Positions 39,884 to 49,050 are shown, numbered from the stretch's first letter. The stretch: 64,000 bases of DNA from UBA5239 sp040394635 (GCA_040394635.1 JBEBRW010000026.1:1-64000), one strand, 5' to 3'. Numbers and translations are program-made. The notes: a model not told the origin generated them from the sequence alone.

Positions 39884-40792
39884 TTATAAATTTCCAAATG
39901 CGTTTTTCAAGCGCTGATATTCTTCATCGGTGATTTTCATGACGCCGCCGTGCTTCATTTTGTACGGCATGGAGTATTCTTCCGGCCTGGCCTGAACGAA
40001 ATTGCCGGAAGCCAGACCATTGGTAAAAAATGCATTGTAGCCGTGACGGGATTTCACCGGGCCGAAGTGATCCAGCAGCAAACACCAGCGGCCGTCCGGC
40101 AAACGGTATGCGATGGGCCCTTCATAGACCCGGCGGTCCATCAGATTGTAGTCTTCAACCATCGACCAGGGGCCCTCCAGCGCCGGCGCTTTTTCCATCA
40201 CGGTCATGTCATGGAACGCATTGCTGGTGAAGCGGTAATACGTGCCGTCGTCATCCCGGACCAGGTCGGTGTCCAGAACGGCTTTTTTGCCTTCGACGAA
40301 CATGAACGGTTTCTCGTAGGTCATGAAATCGTCCGTATAGGCGGCGTAGACTTTCATGAATTCCTCGCCGGCGAGCTTCGATGACCAGATGATCAGCGAT
40401 TTTTGCCGGATTTCGTCATAAAATACCTCTGGAGCCCAGACACAGCCGACTCCGGGCAGGTCGATGGTCAGCCGCCGCGGGCCGCTCCAGTTGACCAGGT
40501 CCGGCGATTCCCAGATGATGATGTCTTTGCTGCCGTTGTCGATCACCGGCCCCCAGCCCCGCTCCCAATGCTTGAACAAGCACAGATCGGTGGCGAGAAT
40601 GATGAATGTACCGTCCGGTTTCCGGTAAATGAAGGGATCGCGGATGCCTCCCTCTTCGCCTTCGGTCTGCTCCATGATCGGCTGACCGCCGTTGAGCGCT
40701 TCCCAGTGGAGACCGTCTTTGCTGACCGCGAAATGGACTTGCTCCACTTCCGGTTTGCCGTAGCGAAAATGAATGAATAAAAATGCCGACAT
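39884..40792 (-). CDS. GH43-like arabinosidase-type glycosidase
   Basis: A 302-residue five-bladed beta-propeller glycosidase. It starts at FLFIHFRYGKPEVEQVHFAV, with GGIRDPFIYRKPDGTF (Asp52 region), VWAPEVFYDE and VYEGPIAYRL as the recurring propeller and acid-residue motifs. The type resembles proteins annotated as arabinosidases. No signal peptide. It lies between two GH51 genes, and its start is 17 bases after the GH51 stop upstream, so it is part of the same operon. Activity on arabinan or arabinoxylan fragments is inferred from neighbours. Confidence 0.8.
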   Translation of the reverse strand: MSAFLFIHFRYGKPEVEQVHFAVSKDGLHWEALNGGQPIMEQTEGEEGGIRDPFIYRKPDGTFIILATDLCLFKHWERGWGPVIDNGSKDIIIWESPDLVNWSGPRRLTIDLPGVGCVWAPEVFYDEIRQKSLIIWSSKLAGEEFMKVYAAYTDDFMTYEKPFMFVEGKKAVLDTDLVRDDDGTYYRFTSNAFHDMTVMEKAPALEGPWSMVEDYNLMDRRVYEGPIAYRLPDGRWCLLLDHFGPVKSRHGYNAFFTNGLASGNFVQARPEEYSMPYKMKHGGVMKITDEEYQRLKNAFGNL

Positions 40793-40808
40793 GATAAATC
40801 TTCCTTTT

Positions 40809-42332
40809 TTAATATTTCACCCGGATCATGTTCCATGATGCCGCGGGCAGTTTGATGGTTACGGTGTTGCCGGAGACGGCGCCGCCGGCGAGCGGTTCCG
40901 CCTTAACCTGTTCGTTCTCCTCGGAGTTCACGGCCTTTAAATCGGCATGGTGGAGCGTGACCGCCTCTATGACGGATTTCGGTACGAAGTTTTCGAGCAG
41001 GGTTTCCAGCTCCATGGCTTCTTCCAGGTTGCGATTACAGGCGAAAATAACTACTTCACCGGCTTCCGTGTTGTCCACTACGCTGCAGTAGAGATATGGG
41101 GCGGCCACTTTTTCCGGTTTTTCATGCGGCAGGGTCTGGAATTCCGTTTCGTAGTTGTCGGATTCGACGATGGCTTGAAGCGCGGTACCGCGACCGTATT
41201 TGCTGGTGTAGACGAACGGATCGAAGATGGTCTGTTTCCATGCCTTGCCGTCTTTGCTGGTCATGATCGGCGCGATGACGTTGACGCCCTGGGCCAGGCA
41301 GGCGATTTTTACCCGGTCGGCATGATTGATCAGCGTCATCATCATCATACCCACCAACAGAGCGTCTTCCGTATTGTAAATGTCTTCCAATAGGGGGCGG
41401 GAGACGGTCCATTTCGGGCTGCGGTTGCGGTCGCCATGCGAATGATACCAGACGTTCCATTCGTCAAATGAAAGCATGATTTTCTTGTTCGATTTTTTTC
41501 TGGTGGCGACGGCGTCGCAGCAGGCGACGATGTTGTTGATGTATTTTTCCATGGCCTCGGCGCGGGCGAGGTAGCCGGGAGTCATGTTGCAGGGATTGCC
41601 GAAATATTGATGGATTGAAATATAGTCCACATGATCGAAGGTGTAATCCAGAACCGTTTCATCCCATTCGCCCAGCGTGGGCATGCCGATGTGCGAGGAG
41701 CCGCAGACGATCAGCTCAATGGAGTCGTCCATGCATTTCATCATCTTGGCGGCCTCACGGCTGACCCGGCCGTAATCTTCGGCCGAACGCTGCCCGAGCT
41801 GCCAGGGGCCATCCATTTCGTTGCCGAGACACCAGACTTTGATGCCATACGGTTCTTCCGCGCCGTTCGCGCGACGACGGTCGGAGAGTGCGGTGCCGCC
41901 GGGAAAGTTACAGTATTCAAGCAGCTCCTGTGCTTCTTTCGGGCCACGGGTGCCGAGGTTCACGGCCATCATGGGTTCAGTGTTGGCCTTCTTGCACCAG
42001 CGGACGAATTCATCGGTACCGAACTGGTTCGGCTCCAGCGCCTGCCAGGCAAGCTCAAGCCGGGCAGGGCGCTGCTCTTTCGGGCCGACGCCGTCTTCCC
42101 AGTTGTAAACGGAGACAAAGTTGCCGCCCGGATAACGGGTCAGCGGCATATCGAGCTCGCGAAACAGCTCAATGACGTCCGTGCGGAATCCGTCCCCGTC
42201 GGCCGAGGCATGATCCGGCTGGTAGAGCCCCTCGTAAATGGCCCGGCCACCCTGTTCGATGAATCCGGAATAAATGCGCCGGTCAATCGGGCTGATGGTA
42301 AATTTTTTGTTAACGGTGATTTTGCTTTTCAT
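40809..42332 (-). CDS. GH51 alpha-L-arabinofuranosidase (copy B)
   Basis: A second 507-residue GH51 enzyme, collinear with copy A and differing by scattered substitutions (for example EQGGRAIYEGLY versus EHLGRAVYEGIY, and RNRSPKWTVSRPLLED versus KEVKPKWTVARNILED). The catalytic glutamates 172 and 291 are conserved. Its ATG overlaps the upstream GH43 stop (ATGA). The duplication may allow different side-chain linkages to be attacked, or reflect a recent unequal crossover. Confidence 0.95.
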   Translation of the reverse strand: MKSKITVNKKFTISPIDRRIYSGFIEQGGRAIYEGLYQPDHASADGDGFRTDVIELFRELDMPLTRYPGGNFVSVYNWEDGVGPKEQRPARLELAWQALEPNQFGTDEFVRWCKKANTEPMMAVNLGTRGPKEAQELLEYCNFPGGTALSDRRRANGAEEPYGIKVWCLGNEMDGPWQLGQRSAEDYGRVSREAAKMMKCMDDSIELIVCGSSHIGMPTLGEWDETVLDYTFDHVDYISIHQYFGNPCNMTPGYLARAEAMEKYINNIVACCDAVATRKKSNKKIMLSFDEWNVWYHSHGDRNRSPKWTVSRPLLEDIYNTEDALLVGMMMMTLINHADRVKIACLAQGVNVIAPIMTSKDGKAWKQTIFDPFVYTSKYGRGTALQAIVESDNYETEFQTLPHEKPEKVAAPYLYCSVVDNTEAGEVVIFACNRNLEEAMELETLLENFVPKSVIEAVTLHHADLKAVNSEENEQVKAEPLAGGAVSGNTVTIKLPAASWNMIRVKY

Positions 42333-43192
42333 AACGATGGAATTACCTTTTTTATCTGGTTTTTATCATCAAATTCTAGTTTATCGATGCAAACTTCACG
42401 GTTGAATCCGTTGCCGTCCGGAATACGGAAACGGTGGTATGCAATCACCCATTCATCTTTTTCCGGCAATTGCAGAATGGAATGATGGCCGGTGGCGAGG
42501 ATGCCTGCCTCGGGGCGCTTCTCCAGGATGCGGCCGACCGGTATGACCGGGCCGTACGGGTTGTCGGCATAGCCGTAATTGACGTGGTAATCCTCGCTGC
42601 GCGTATCGTCGTCGGACCAGGTGAAGTGATAGCGCCCACGACGCTTGACCACGCACATCGCCTCCCGGAATCCGGGCGGCGTGATGCAGCGGAACGGTTC
42701 CCGGAAAGACATCATATCATCATTCAGTTCAGCCACCACCAGCTGCCCGTTGCCGGCATAAAGGTAATTGCGGCCGTCATCATCCTGAAAAACATAGGGA
42801 TCGATAGCCTGTCCGCGCCCGTGGCGGGTGATGTCGCCCGGCACGACCAGCGGTTTGCCGAGGCCGTCGCGGAACGGCCCTGTCGGAGAATCCGCCACGG
42901 CGACGCCGATATTGGCATTGGCGGAGAAATAGAAGTAGAATCTGCCGTTTTTCTCCGCCGCCGCCGGGGCCCAGGCGCGTTGTTCGGCCCACTTCACGTC
43001 GCGCCCCAGGCGCAGGATTTCGCCCTCCGGGCGCCAGTGAATCAGGTCGTCCGAGCTGAATGCCTCGAAATGCGTGCCGAGCCAGTCCTCCGTGCCGTCC
43101 GTGGTCGGGTAGAGATAGAATTTGCCGTTGAAATACCGCAAATCGGGATCGGCGTACGCGCCCATGAGAACCGGATTGTTGTTTTGCGACAT
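42329..43192 (-). CDS. GH43 glycosidase (arabinosidase/xylosidase type)
   Basis: A 287-residue canonical GH43 propeller. The three catalytic acids are visible: Asp15 (GAYADPDLRY), Asp131 (GQAIDPYVFQD) and Glu177 (PGFREAMCVVKR). The motif HFTWSDDDTRSEDYHV follows. It is the first gene of the - strand operon and overlaps the GH51 copy B start by four bases. A GAGG ribosome site precedes the ATG. No signal peptide, so it acts inside the cell on imported oligosaccharides. Arabinofuranosidase or arabinanase side-activity is likely by context. Confidence 0.9.
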   Translation of the reverse strand: MSQNNNPVLMGAYADPDLRYFNGKFYLYPTTDGTEDWLGTHFEAFSSDDLIHWRPEGEILRLGRDVKWAEQRAWAPAAAEKNGRFYFYFSANANIGVAVADSPTGPFRDGLGKPLVVPGDITRHGRGQAIDPYVFQDDDGRNYLYAGNGQLVVAELNDDMMSFREPFRCITPPGFREAMCVVKRRGRYHFTWSDDDTRSEDYHVNYGYADNPYGPVIPVGRILEKRPEAGILATGHHSILQLPEKDEWVIAYHRFRIPDGNGFNREVCIDKLEFDDKNQIKKVIPSL

Positions 43193-43223
43193 GGAAAACC
43201 TCGTCGGGTTGTGTTCTGGAATA

Positions 43224-43251
43224 ATTATACAGCAAAGAAAAATAAAAGCAA
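43224..43251 (-). promoter_or_regulatory. Promoter of the GH43-GH51 operon
   Basis: On the - strand TTGCTT (43251-43246) and a perfect TATAAT (43229-43224) are 16 bases apart, about 30 bases before the first GH43 start codon. Confidence 0.6.
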
Positions 43252-43347
43252 TAGAGAAAAGTAAAATATAATCAAATAATTCACCAAAATACGCAGGGTT
43301 GATTAAAAATAATAATGATTTATTTTTATTTATTCACCAAAATGCTA

Positions 43348-43399
43348 TTGATTTTTTCAAAATAATGATTATAATAGATACCATGAACAAATCATTATT
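43348..43399 (+). promoter_or_regulatory. Promoter and inverted-repeat operator of the LacI gene
   Basis: TTGATT (43348-43353) and TATAAT (43370-43375) are 16 bases apart. A perfect ten-base inverted repeat, AATAATGATT (43361-43370)/AATCATTATT (43390-43399), brackets the transcription start. A third AATAATGATT copy occurs at 43311-43320. This is the likely binding site of the LacI-type regulator at 43411. Confidence 0.75.
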
Positions 43400-43410
43400 G
43401 AAGGTGCAAA

Positions 43411-44454
43411 ATGGCGAATATAAAAGATATTGCTGATTGCGCGGAGGTTGGAATCAATTCGGTGTCACGCTATTTGAATCAGCCGGAGGCGCTGAAGAAA
43501 AGCACCGCACTGAAGATTAAGAGCGCGATGGACAAGCTGGGTTATATCCCGAGTCCGCGGCGGCCGGGCCGGAAAACCTCCGAGCGGGTCGGCTTGAAGC
43601 ATTACAAAGTGATCCTGCTGACGCTGGGCGATATTGCCCCCGCGTCGCTCTTCAGCATGCCGGCGTATTCCCTGTATCTCGATTCCATGGTCAGTGAGTT
43701 CAATAAATGGGATATTTCGCTGGAGTTCTGCCGTTTGACGCCCGACCAGCGGGTGCCGGACCGGATTTCGCCGAAATACTGCGACGGGGTCATATTGTTC
43801 CAGGAGCTGCGCGACCGTAAATTCATGAAGTACCTTTATGAGCGGCTTGAGGACTTGCCGGTGGTGTGGTCCTTCAGCAATTCCTACGACCCCGACGCCA
43901 AGTTCGACAAGATCATCTACGACAACAATACCGTCGGCAAGATCGCGGTCGATTATTTTTTCGAAAGAGGGCACAAAAAGGTGCTGGCATTGACCAATAC
44001 CTGCGAGCATCTCGCATACGCGGCACGTGTACGCGACTTTATTAAGTATGCCGGGCAATTGGGGCTCGAGGCGGATACCATACAATCCCTGCCGGAAAAA
44101 GAATACCCCAATCCTGTCCGGGCCAGGCATGTGGCGAAGGAACTGCTGGAAAATCCGAAATACCGGGATGTAACCGGATTGTTTTTTGCCTCGGACAGCG
44201 TGATGACCGGTGTGATGATCGAGTACCGGGCCATGGGCGGGGATTTCAGCAAATATCTCCTGCTGGGCTGCAACGCCAACTTGCAGATGCTCGACTTTTT
44301 TGAAAACATCCCCGCCAGTATCGACATCAAGCTGGCGGGAGTCGGGCGCCATACCGCGGACCGGCTGCTGAAGAAGATCAACAGCAACAACACGCTGCCG
44401 CGCGCAAACTTGATCCTGACCCCGGATATTGTGAATTTAACCCATGAATATTGA
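43411..44454 (+). CDS. LacI family transcriptional regulator
   Basis: A 347-residue regulator. The N-terminal helix-turn-helix (ANIKDIADCAEVGINSVSRYLN) and hinge (KLGYIPS) are followed by a sugar-binding PBP-like domain (KVILLTLGD; YCDGVILFQE; KIIYDNNTVGKIAVDYF; GLFFASDSVMTGVM). It is the first gene of the + strand operon and diverges from the GH43-GH51 operon, with its putative operator between them. It is thus the best candidate to control both halves of the polysaccharide locus. The inducer is unknown. Confidence 0.92.
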   Translation: MANIKDIADCAEVGINSVSRYLNQPEALKKSTALKIKSAMDKLGYIPSPRRPGRKTSERVGLKHYKVILLTLGDIAPASLFSMPAYSLYLDSMVSEFNKWDISLEFCRLTPDQRVPDRISPKYCDGVILFQELRDRKFMKYLYERLEDLPVVWSFSNSYDPDAKFDKIIYDNNTVGKIAVDYFFERGHKKVLALTNTCEHLAYAARVRDFIKYAGQLGLEADTIQSLPEKEYPNPVRARHVAKELLENPKYRDVTGLFFASDSVMTGVMIEYRAMGGDFSKYLLLGCNANLQMLDFFENIPASIDIKLAGVGRHTADRLLKKINSNNTLPRANLILTPDIVNLTHEY

Positions 44455-44473
44455 ATATAAGGAGAGATAAGAA

Positions 44474-45208
44474 ATGGGAAAACATCTTAATGAAATGAAA
44501 TCACGTTTTACGCTTATCGAGTTATTGGTAGTGATTGCGATTATCGCGATCCTGGCGGCGCTGCTGCTGCCGGCTTTGAACAAGGCACGGGAATCGGCGC
44601 GGAGCATTTATTGCACGAACAACATGAAAAGCATGGGGACCGGGGTACAGTTCTATATCGACGCCTACAACGATCATATCCTGGGGCATTACGGGATCAC
44701 GAACAGTTGGATTTCCTACCCGACGGTGATTATGGAGGACATGTTGAAGATGAACCTGGGAAATGAAAAGAATAATATTTTCAGCTGCCCCTCCGATCCT
44801 TACCCGGTCACCGTCAAAAAATGGGGCACTTACAGGCGCTCCTATGGATATAACGCCACCATCTATGCGTTGGCAAAGGGTGGAGTAGGGACCGACCAGG
44901 TGGGCGGCAGCCGCGGGTTCAACCCCACCGAGGGCTATATCTCCGGGGCCAAGATCAGCAACGTGAAGTCTCCTTCCTGGCTGTTTGTCCTGGGCGAGAT
45001 GTGGGGCGGGCGCTGTATCCAGGTCACCAACAACTACAACGTCACGGTTGACCGGCAGCTTTACTTCGAAGGAAACACGACCAAGCCGCATGCCATGCAC
45101 AATCATACGGCAGGATATCTCTTCCTCGACGGGCATGTGGAGAAATTACGTCCGCAAACCACCGATATCCCCGGAGCAAACCGCTGGAAAGATTCCAACA
45201 TGCAATAA
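44474..45208 (+). CDS. Prepilin-type N-terminal domain protein (H-X9-DG type)
   Basis: A 244-residue pseudopilin-like protein. The hydrophobic prepilin helix FTLIELLVVIAIIAILAALL starts at residue 12; the residue before it is Arg instead of Gly. The C-terminal H-X9-DG motif (HNHTAGYLFLDGHV) is intact, unlike the copy at 25987. A domain with several aromatic residues lies between. The ribosome site GGAGAG precedes the ATG. It sits 19 bases after the LacI regulator and 18 before the sugar-binding protein gene, so it is expressed with the importer. Function inferred only: surface appendage or substrate capture. Confidence 0.9.
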   Translation: MGKHLNEMKSRFTLIELLVVIAIIAILAALLLPALNKARESARSIYCTNNMKSMGTGVQFYIDAYNDHILGHYGITNSWISYPTVIMEDMLKMNLGNEKNNIFSCPSDPYPVTVKKWGTYRRSYGYNATIYALAKGGVGTDQVGGSRGFNPTEGYISGAKISNVKSPSWLFVLGEMWGGRCIQVTNNYNVTVDRQLYFEGNTTKPHAMHNHTAGYLFLDGHVEKLRPQTTDIPGANRWKDSNMQ

Positions 45209-45226
45209 CCCGGACAGCCGATATTC

Positions 45227-46708
45227 ATGAAGTACGCAATCCTCATCTCAATCATCCTGCTGGCGTTGCTGACCGCGCTGATGTACTTCCTGTCGGAAGA
45301 AAAAAGCGACCGGGTGATGATCTCCTGGAAGACGGACCCGAGCGAAAGCCGTTTCCGCCAGGCGGATCTCTTCCTGGAATGGCAGCGGAAAAACGGGCAC
45401 GTCGACCAGGACGGCAATCCGGCCTGCGAGGTGTCGGTGGACAACGCCAGCAATCAGTCGAGCCTGATCCAGGCGGTTTCCGGCATGGGCGGGGATATCA
45501 TCGACGCGCTGGTTTTGCAATACCAGCCGATGGGGTTGTGCGAGGATATAACCGAGGCGGCGCGGAAGGGTGGATTCACGCTCGGAGATTCGTATCCCTC
45601 CTTCGCGGCGATCATGGCGGTGGACGGGCGTCAGTACGCGGCCAGCGCGAATGCGTTCTGCCGCAATCTCTGGTCGAATGTCGATACTTTTGAAAAATAT
45701 GGCATGCAGCCCCCGCCGGAAGAATGGACGCCCGAGGAATTCGAGCGTATCGGGCGGGAATTCGTCAAGCGCGCCAATGAAGGGAAAACCAAGCAGGATG
45801 TGTTCTTCATCCAGCCGTTGATCTCCGAGGGGTATCACTTCGCGGTGTCCTTCGCGCGCTCGCTGGGCGTGGATCTGTACAATGAAACGTTGACCGCGCC
45901 GCAGCTGGATCACGAGGCGTTCGTGAAACTGTACGAATATTTGTACAAATGGACCTACGTGGATCACCTCTGCCCGACGCCCAGCGAGGCAAACGCCGTC
46001 AGCGGCAACGCGTCGCTTGGCTGGGTCAGCTTCGCGCAGTTCGTCGAGGGCAAATACGCCATGTTGACCACCATCCGCTCCCAGGTCATGACGATGCGCA
46101 AATCAAACTTGAAAACCCGGATTTCCACCTCGCAAGTGCCGATGTACGAATTCAAAAACATGCCGATTTCGGTGCGCTCGCTGATCTGCTACAAGGGGAG
46201 TAAACACAAGGACGAAGTAATGCTCTTTTTTGCCTTCATGGCGGGCAGGGAGTACAACGACGACATCATCGCCAGCGGCGACGGCTTGCCGCCCAATCCC
46301 CAATACGCCCTGAACAACCCCGCTTTCCTGGCGCCGCCGGAATATCCGAACGAGGGCAACCTGCACGCCAATGAGCTGAAATGGGCGCTCAGCATCGGTT
46401 ACGCCATGCCCTACAGCCCGTATTACCCGCCCGAGGGCGGCATTCACCTGATGGGTGCGCTCGAGCGCTACAGCGCGGGGCGGATGACCGCCGCCGAAGC
46501 GGCCGCCTACGGCAATCTGCGCTACCGCGAGGGCATCGAATGGACCATCGCCCGCAACGCCAAGCTGCGCGCTCAGTACGAGAAGGACTGCGAGACCCAG
46601 CGGAAGATCGACGAATACAAGAAAACCGGGCGCAAAATCCCGGCAAGCTGGATCAGAAACAGTTTCTACCAGGCGTATTACGCTCAAAAAGGGATGCTCG
46701 AGGAATAA
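45227..46708 (+). CDS. ABC sugar transporter substrate-binding protein
   Basis: A 493-residue extracellular solute-binding protein of family 1, anchored by an N-terminal hydrophobic segment (YAILISIILLALLTALMYFL) rather than a clear lipobox. The binding-protein features VDNASNQSSLIQAVSGMGGDIIDAL, YAASANAFCRNLWSNVDTFEKYG and WTPEEFERIGREF are visible. It overlaps the first permease gene by one base. It delivers oligosaccharides to the two permeases; the nature of the ligand is unknown, arabino- or uronate-oligosaccharides being likely by context. Confidence 0.9.
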   Translation: MKYAILISIILLALLTALMYFLSEEKSDRVMISWKTDPSESRFRQADLFLEWQRKNGHVDQDGNPACEVSVDNASNQSSLIQAVSGMGGDIIDALVLQYQPMGLCEDITEAARKGGFTLGDSYPSFAAIMAVDGRQYAASANAFCRNLWSNVDTFEKYGMQPPPEEWTPEEFERIGREFVKRANEGKTKQDVFFIQPLISEGYHFAVSFARSLGVDLYNETLTAPQLDHEAFVKLYEYLYKWTYVDHLCPTPSEANAVSGNASLGWVSFAQFVEGKYAMLTTIRSQVMTMRKSNLKTRISTSQVPMYEFKNMPISVRSLICYKGSKHKDEVMLFFAFMAGREYNDDIIASGDGLPPNPQYALNNPAFLAPPEYPNEGNLHANELKWALSIGYAMPYSPYYPPEGGIHLMGALERYSAGRMTAAEAAAYGNLRYREGIEWTIARNAKLRAQYEKDCETQRKIDEYKKTGRKIPASWIRNSFYQAYYAQKGMLEE

Positions 46709-48192
46709 TGAAAATAAACTGGAAACAGGAAGTGAAATCCATTTTGACAGGCGGCATGTTCATCCTGCCGAACCTGGCGGGTTTCCTGGCGTTCGCCCTG
46801 ATCCCGCTGGTGATCAGTCTGGTGATGGCGTTCACGGACTGGAACCTGCAAATGCACAATGTATTTCAGGACAACCCGGTTTCGTTTGTCGGGCTGGATA
46901 ATTTCATCCGGTTGTTCAAGGAACACGACTTCGCAACATTTCTCGGCAATACGCTGTTCCTGATGCTGGGAATTCCGTTCGGCGTGGCGGGGAGCCTGGG
47001 GGCGGCGCTGCTGCTCAATTGCGATTTTAAACAGGTCAACCGCCGGGCGCTTGGCATCCTGATCACGACGCTGGTACTGACCATCGGCTGCGCGGCGCTG
47101 GTGCTGGCGGGCATGGGCGGCTCGGCGCTGACCGTGCTGATCATCTCGTTGTTCGGGGCGATCCTGGTCAGCGGCACGACCGGTGGGCAAACCGTGTACC
47201 GGACGCTGTTTTATTTCCCGAGTTTCACCTCGGGCGTGGCCACGTTTATCCTGTGGAAAAAGATGTACAATTCGGAAACCGGCCCGATAAATACGTTCAT
47301 CCAGCCGATCCTCGACGCCCTGACGCCGCTGGCGCGGCACGTGTCGGCGACCGGGGCGGAGCTCTGCGCCGGGGTCTGTTGCGCGGTGTTTTTCGTTTGC
47401 TACGCGCTGTGCATCCGTCGCATGGTGCGGAGGTGGCGCGACGGCGACACGGGGAGCACCAGTTACTGGGTGGGCTTTGTGGTCCTGTCGATCCCGGTGT
47501 TCTGTCTGCAATTCTGGAGCCCGGTGAAATGGAGCGCGGCGGTTTATCCGTATGTCCTGGGGGCGGCGTTCATGGTCATGGCGGGCGTGCAAATCAAGGG
47601 GCGGCTGTACCGCTGCATATCGGACTATGCGCTGTCGGACGCGGTCATCATCAACGGTGTGTTCATGATCGGTTTGTTCACGCTGATCGGCTTGTGCAAT
47701 GTTTTCACGGACCTGCCGGCCGACGCGGCGGCGGGCTTCAAGGCCCCGAAATGGCTGAGCGATTATTACTGGGCCAAGCCTGCGCTGATCTTGATGGGGC
47801 TGTGGGGCTCGCTGGGCTCGAACAATATGCTGATGTACCTGGCGGGGCTGTCGGGCGTGTCCCGGGAGCTGTACGAAGCGGCGGAAATGGACGGCGCCAC
47901 CGCGTGGCAGAAGTTCTGGCACGTGACCTGGCCGCAGCTGTCGAATATCACCTTTTTCATCCTGATCATGTCGGTGATGGGCGGGCTGCAGGGGGGCTTC
48001 GAGACGGCGCGGGTGATGACCGGGGGCGGCCCCGCCGGGAGCACGACCACGCTGGCGTATTACATTTACACGGAGGGCTTCGGCACGGGCAACCTCGGGT
48101 ATGCCTCGGCGGTGTCGTGGACCCTGTTTGCCATGGTGTTTCTCGTCACCATTTTCAACTGGAAATTCGGCAACCGCTATATGAATGACTGA
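46708..48192 (+). CDS. ABC sugar transporter permease, enlarged MalF-type
   Basis: A 494-residue permease, versus about 290-310 for usual sugar permeases. The normal core is present: N-terminal LPNLAGFLAFALIPLVISLVM, VYRTLFYFPSFTSGVATFIL (near residue 160) and the EAA loop EAAEMDGATAWQKFWHVTWP (near 390). Between them, at about residues 205-345, is an inserted stretch with about four extra hydrophobic segments. A smaller insertion of two segments is at about 110-150. The ATG at 46708 overlaps the binding-protein stop. The long upstream frame is read-through. Confidence 0.9.
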   Translation: MKINWKQEVKSILTGGMFILPNLAGFLAFALIPLVISLVMAFTDWNLQMHNVFQDNPVSFVGLDNFIRLFKEHDFATFLGNTLFLMLGIPFGVAGSLGAALLLNCDFKQVNRRALGILITTLVLTIGCAALVLAGMGGSALTVLIISLFGAILVSGTTGGQTVYRTLFYFPSFTSGVATFILWKKMYNSETGPINTFIQPILDALTPLARHVSATGAELCAGVCCAVFFVCYALCIRRMVRRWRDGDTGSTSYWVGFVVLSIPVFCLQFWSPVKWSAAVYPYVLGAAFMVMAGVQIKGRLYRCISDYALSDAVIINGVFMIGLFTLIGLCNVFTDLPADAAAGFKAPKWLSDYYWAKPALILMGLWGSLGSNNMLMYLAGLSGVSRELYEAAEMDGATAWQKFWHVTWPQLSNITFFILIMSVMGGLQGGFETARVMTGGGPAGSTTTLAYYIYTEGFGTGNLGYASAVSWTLFAMVFLVTIFNWKFGNRYMND

Positions 48193-48201
48193 GGAGGGGC
48201 C

Positions 48202-49023
48202 ATGAACAGGAGCATAAAAGTTTTCGCCATTCATCTGTCGCTTGCCGCGCTGGCCGTGATGCTGGTGCTGCCGTTTACCTGGATGATCCTGGCCAGCCTC
48301 AAGCAGTTGCACGAGGTCGGTTCGGAATCGTGGTTTCCGGAGGTGTTCCGGTGGAGCAATTACCGCGAAGTGTTTGAAATGCGCGGCATCAGTTTCGGCA
48401 GGTGGTATTACAATAGTATTTTCGTGGCGCTGTGGGTGACGTTTTTGCAGGTTTTCACCAGCAGTCTGGCGGCGTTCGGGTTTTCGCGGGTCAAATGGCG
48501 CGGGCGCGACGCCTGTTTCCTGCTGTACCTCGCGACAATGATGCTGCCGGGGCTGGTCATGATGATCCCGAACTACCAGAACATGATTCACTTCTGCCTG
48601 GTGGACAGTTTCGCGGGGCTGATCGTGCCGGCGGCGTTTTCGACCTTCGGCACGTTCCTGATGCGGCAATTCATGATGGGGATTCCGTCGTCGCTGGACG
48701 AAGCCGCAGAAATCGATGGAGCAAGTAAATTCCAGCTTTACTGGCACATCATTTTGCCGCTGGCGCGCCCGGCGGTGATTACACTGACGATCTTCACCTT
48801 TATCGGCAACTACAACAGCATGTTCTGGCCGCTGGTCATGATGAAGACCCCGGCGAAATATACGCTGCCGATCGGCATGATGGCGTTTGACAGCGCCCAG
48901 GGGCAGCAGACCAATCTGCTGATGGCCGCCGTGGCCATGAGCGTGGTCCCGATGATCATCATCTTCGTCACCATGCAGAAATACCTGGTGAAGGGGATCA
49001 TGATGGGCGGAGTGAAAGGATAA
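48202..49023 (+). CDS. ABC sugar transporter permease, MalG-type
   Basis: A 273-residue inner-membrane permease of ordinary size. Six membrane segments, beginning VFAIHLSLAALAVMLVLPFTW, and an EAA loop (DEAAEIDGASKFQLYWHIIL) that contacts the ATPase. It starts nine bases after the first permease. No ATPase gene follows in the window, so a shared MsmK/MalK-type ATPase encoded elsewhere must drive this importer. Confidence 0.94.
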   Translation: MNRSIKVFAIHLSLAALAVMLVLPFTWMILASLKQLHEVGSESWFPEVFRWSNYREVFEMRGISFGRWYYNSIFVALWVTFLQVFTSSLAAFGFSRVKWRGRDACFLLYLATMMLPGLVMMIPNYQNMIHFCLVDSFAGLIVPAAFSTFGTFLMRQFMMGIPSSLDEAAEIDGASKFQLYWHIILPLARPAVITLTIFTFIGNYNSMFWPLVMMKTPAKYTLPIGMMAFDSAQGQQTNLLMAAVAMSVVPMIIIFVTMQKYLVKGIMMGGVKG

Positions 49024-49050
49024 TAAATCAACCACAATGGAGGATATGAA

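Noticed and set aside
46684..49035. 783-codon - strand open frame opposite both permease genes
   Set aside because: The translation is a string of R, H, Q, P, typical of the complement of hydrophobic-coding DNA; the + strand permeases are certain.
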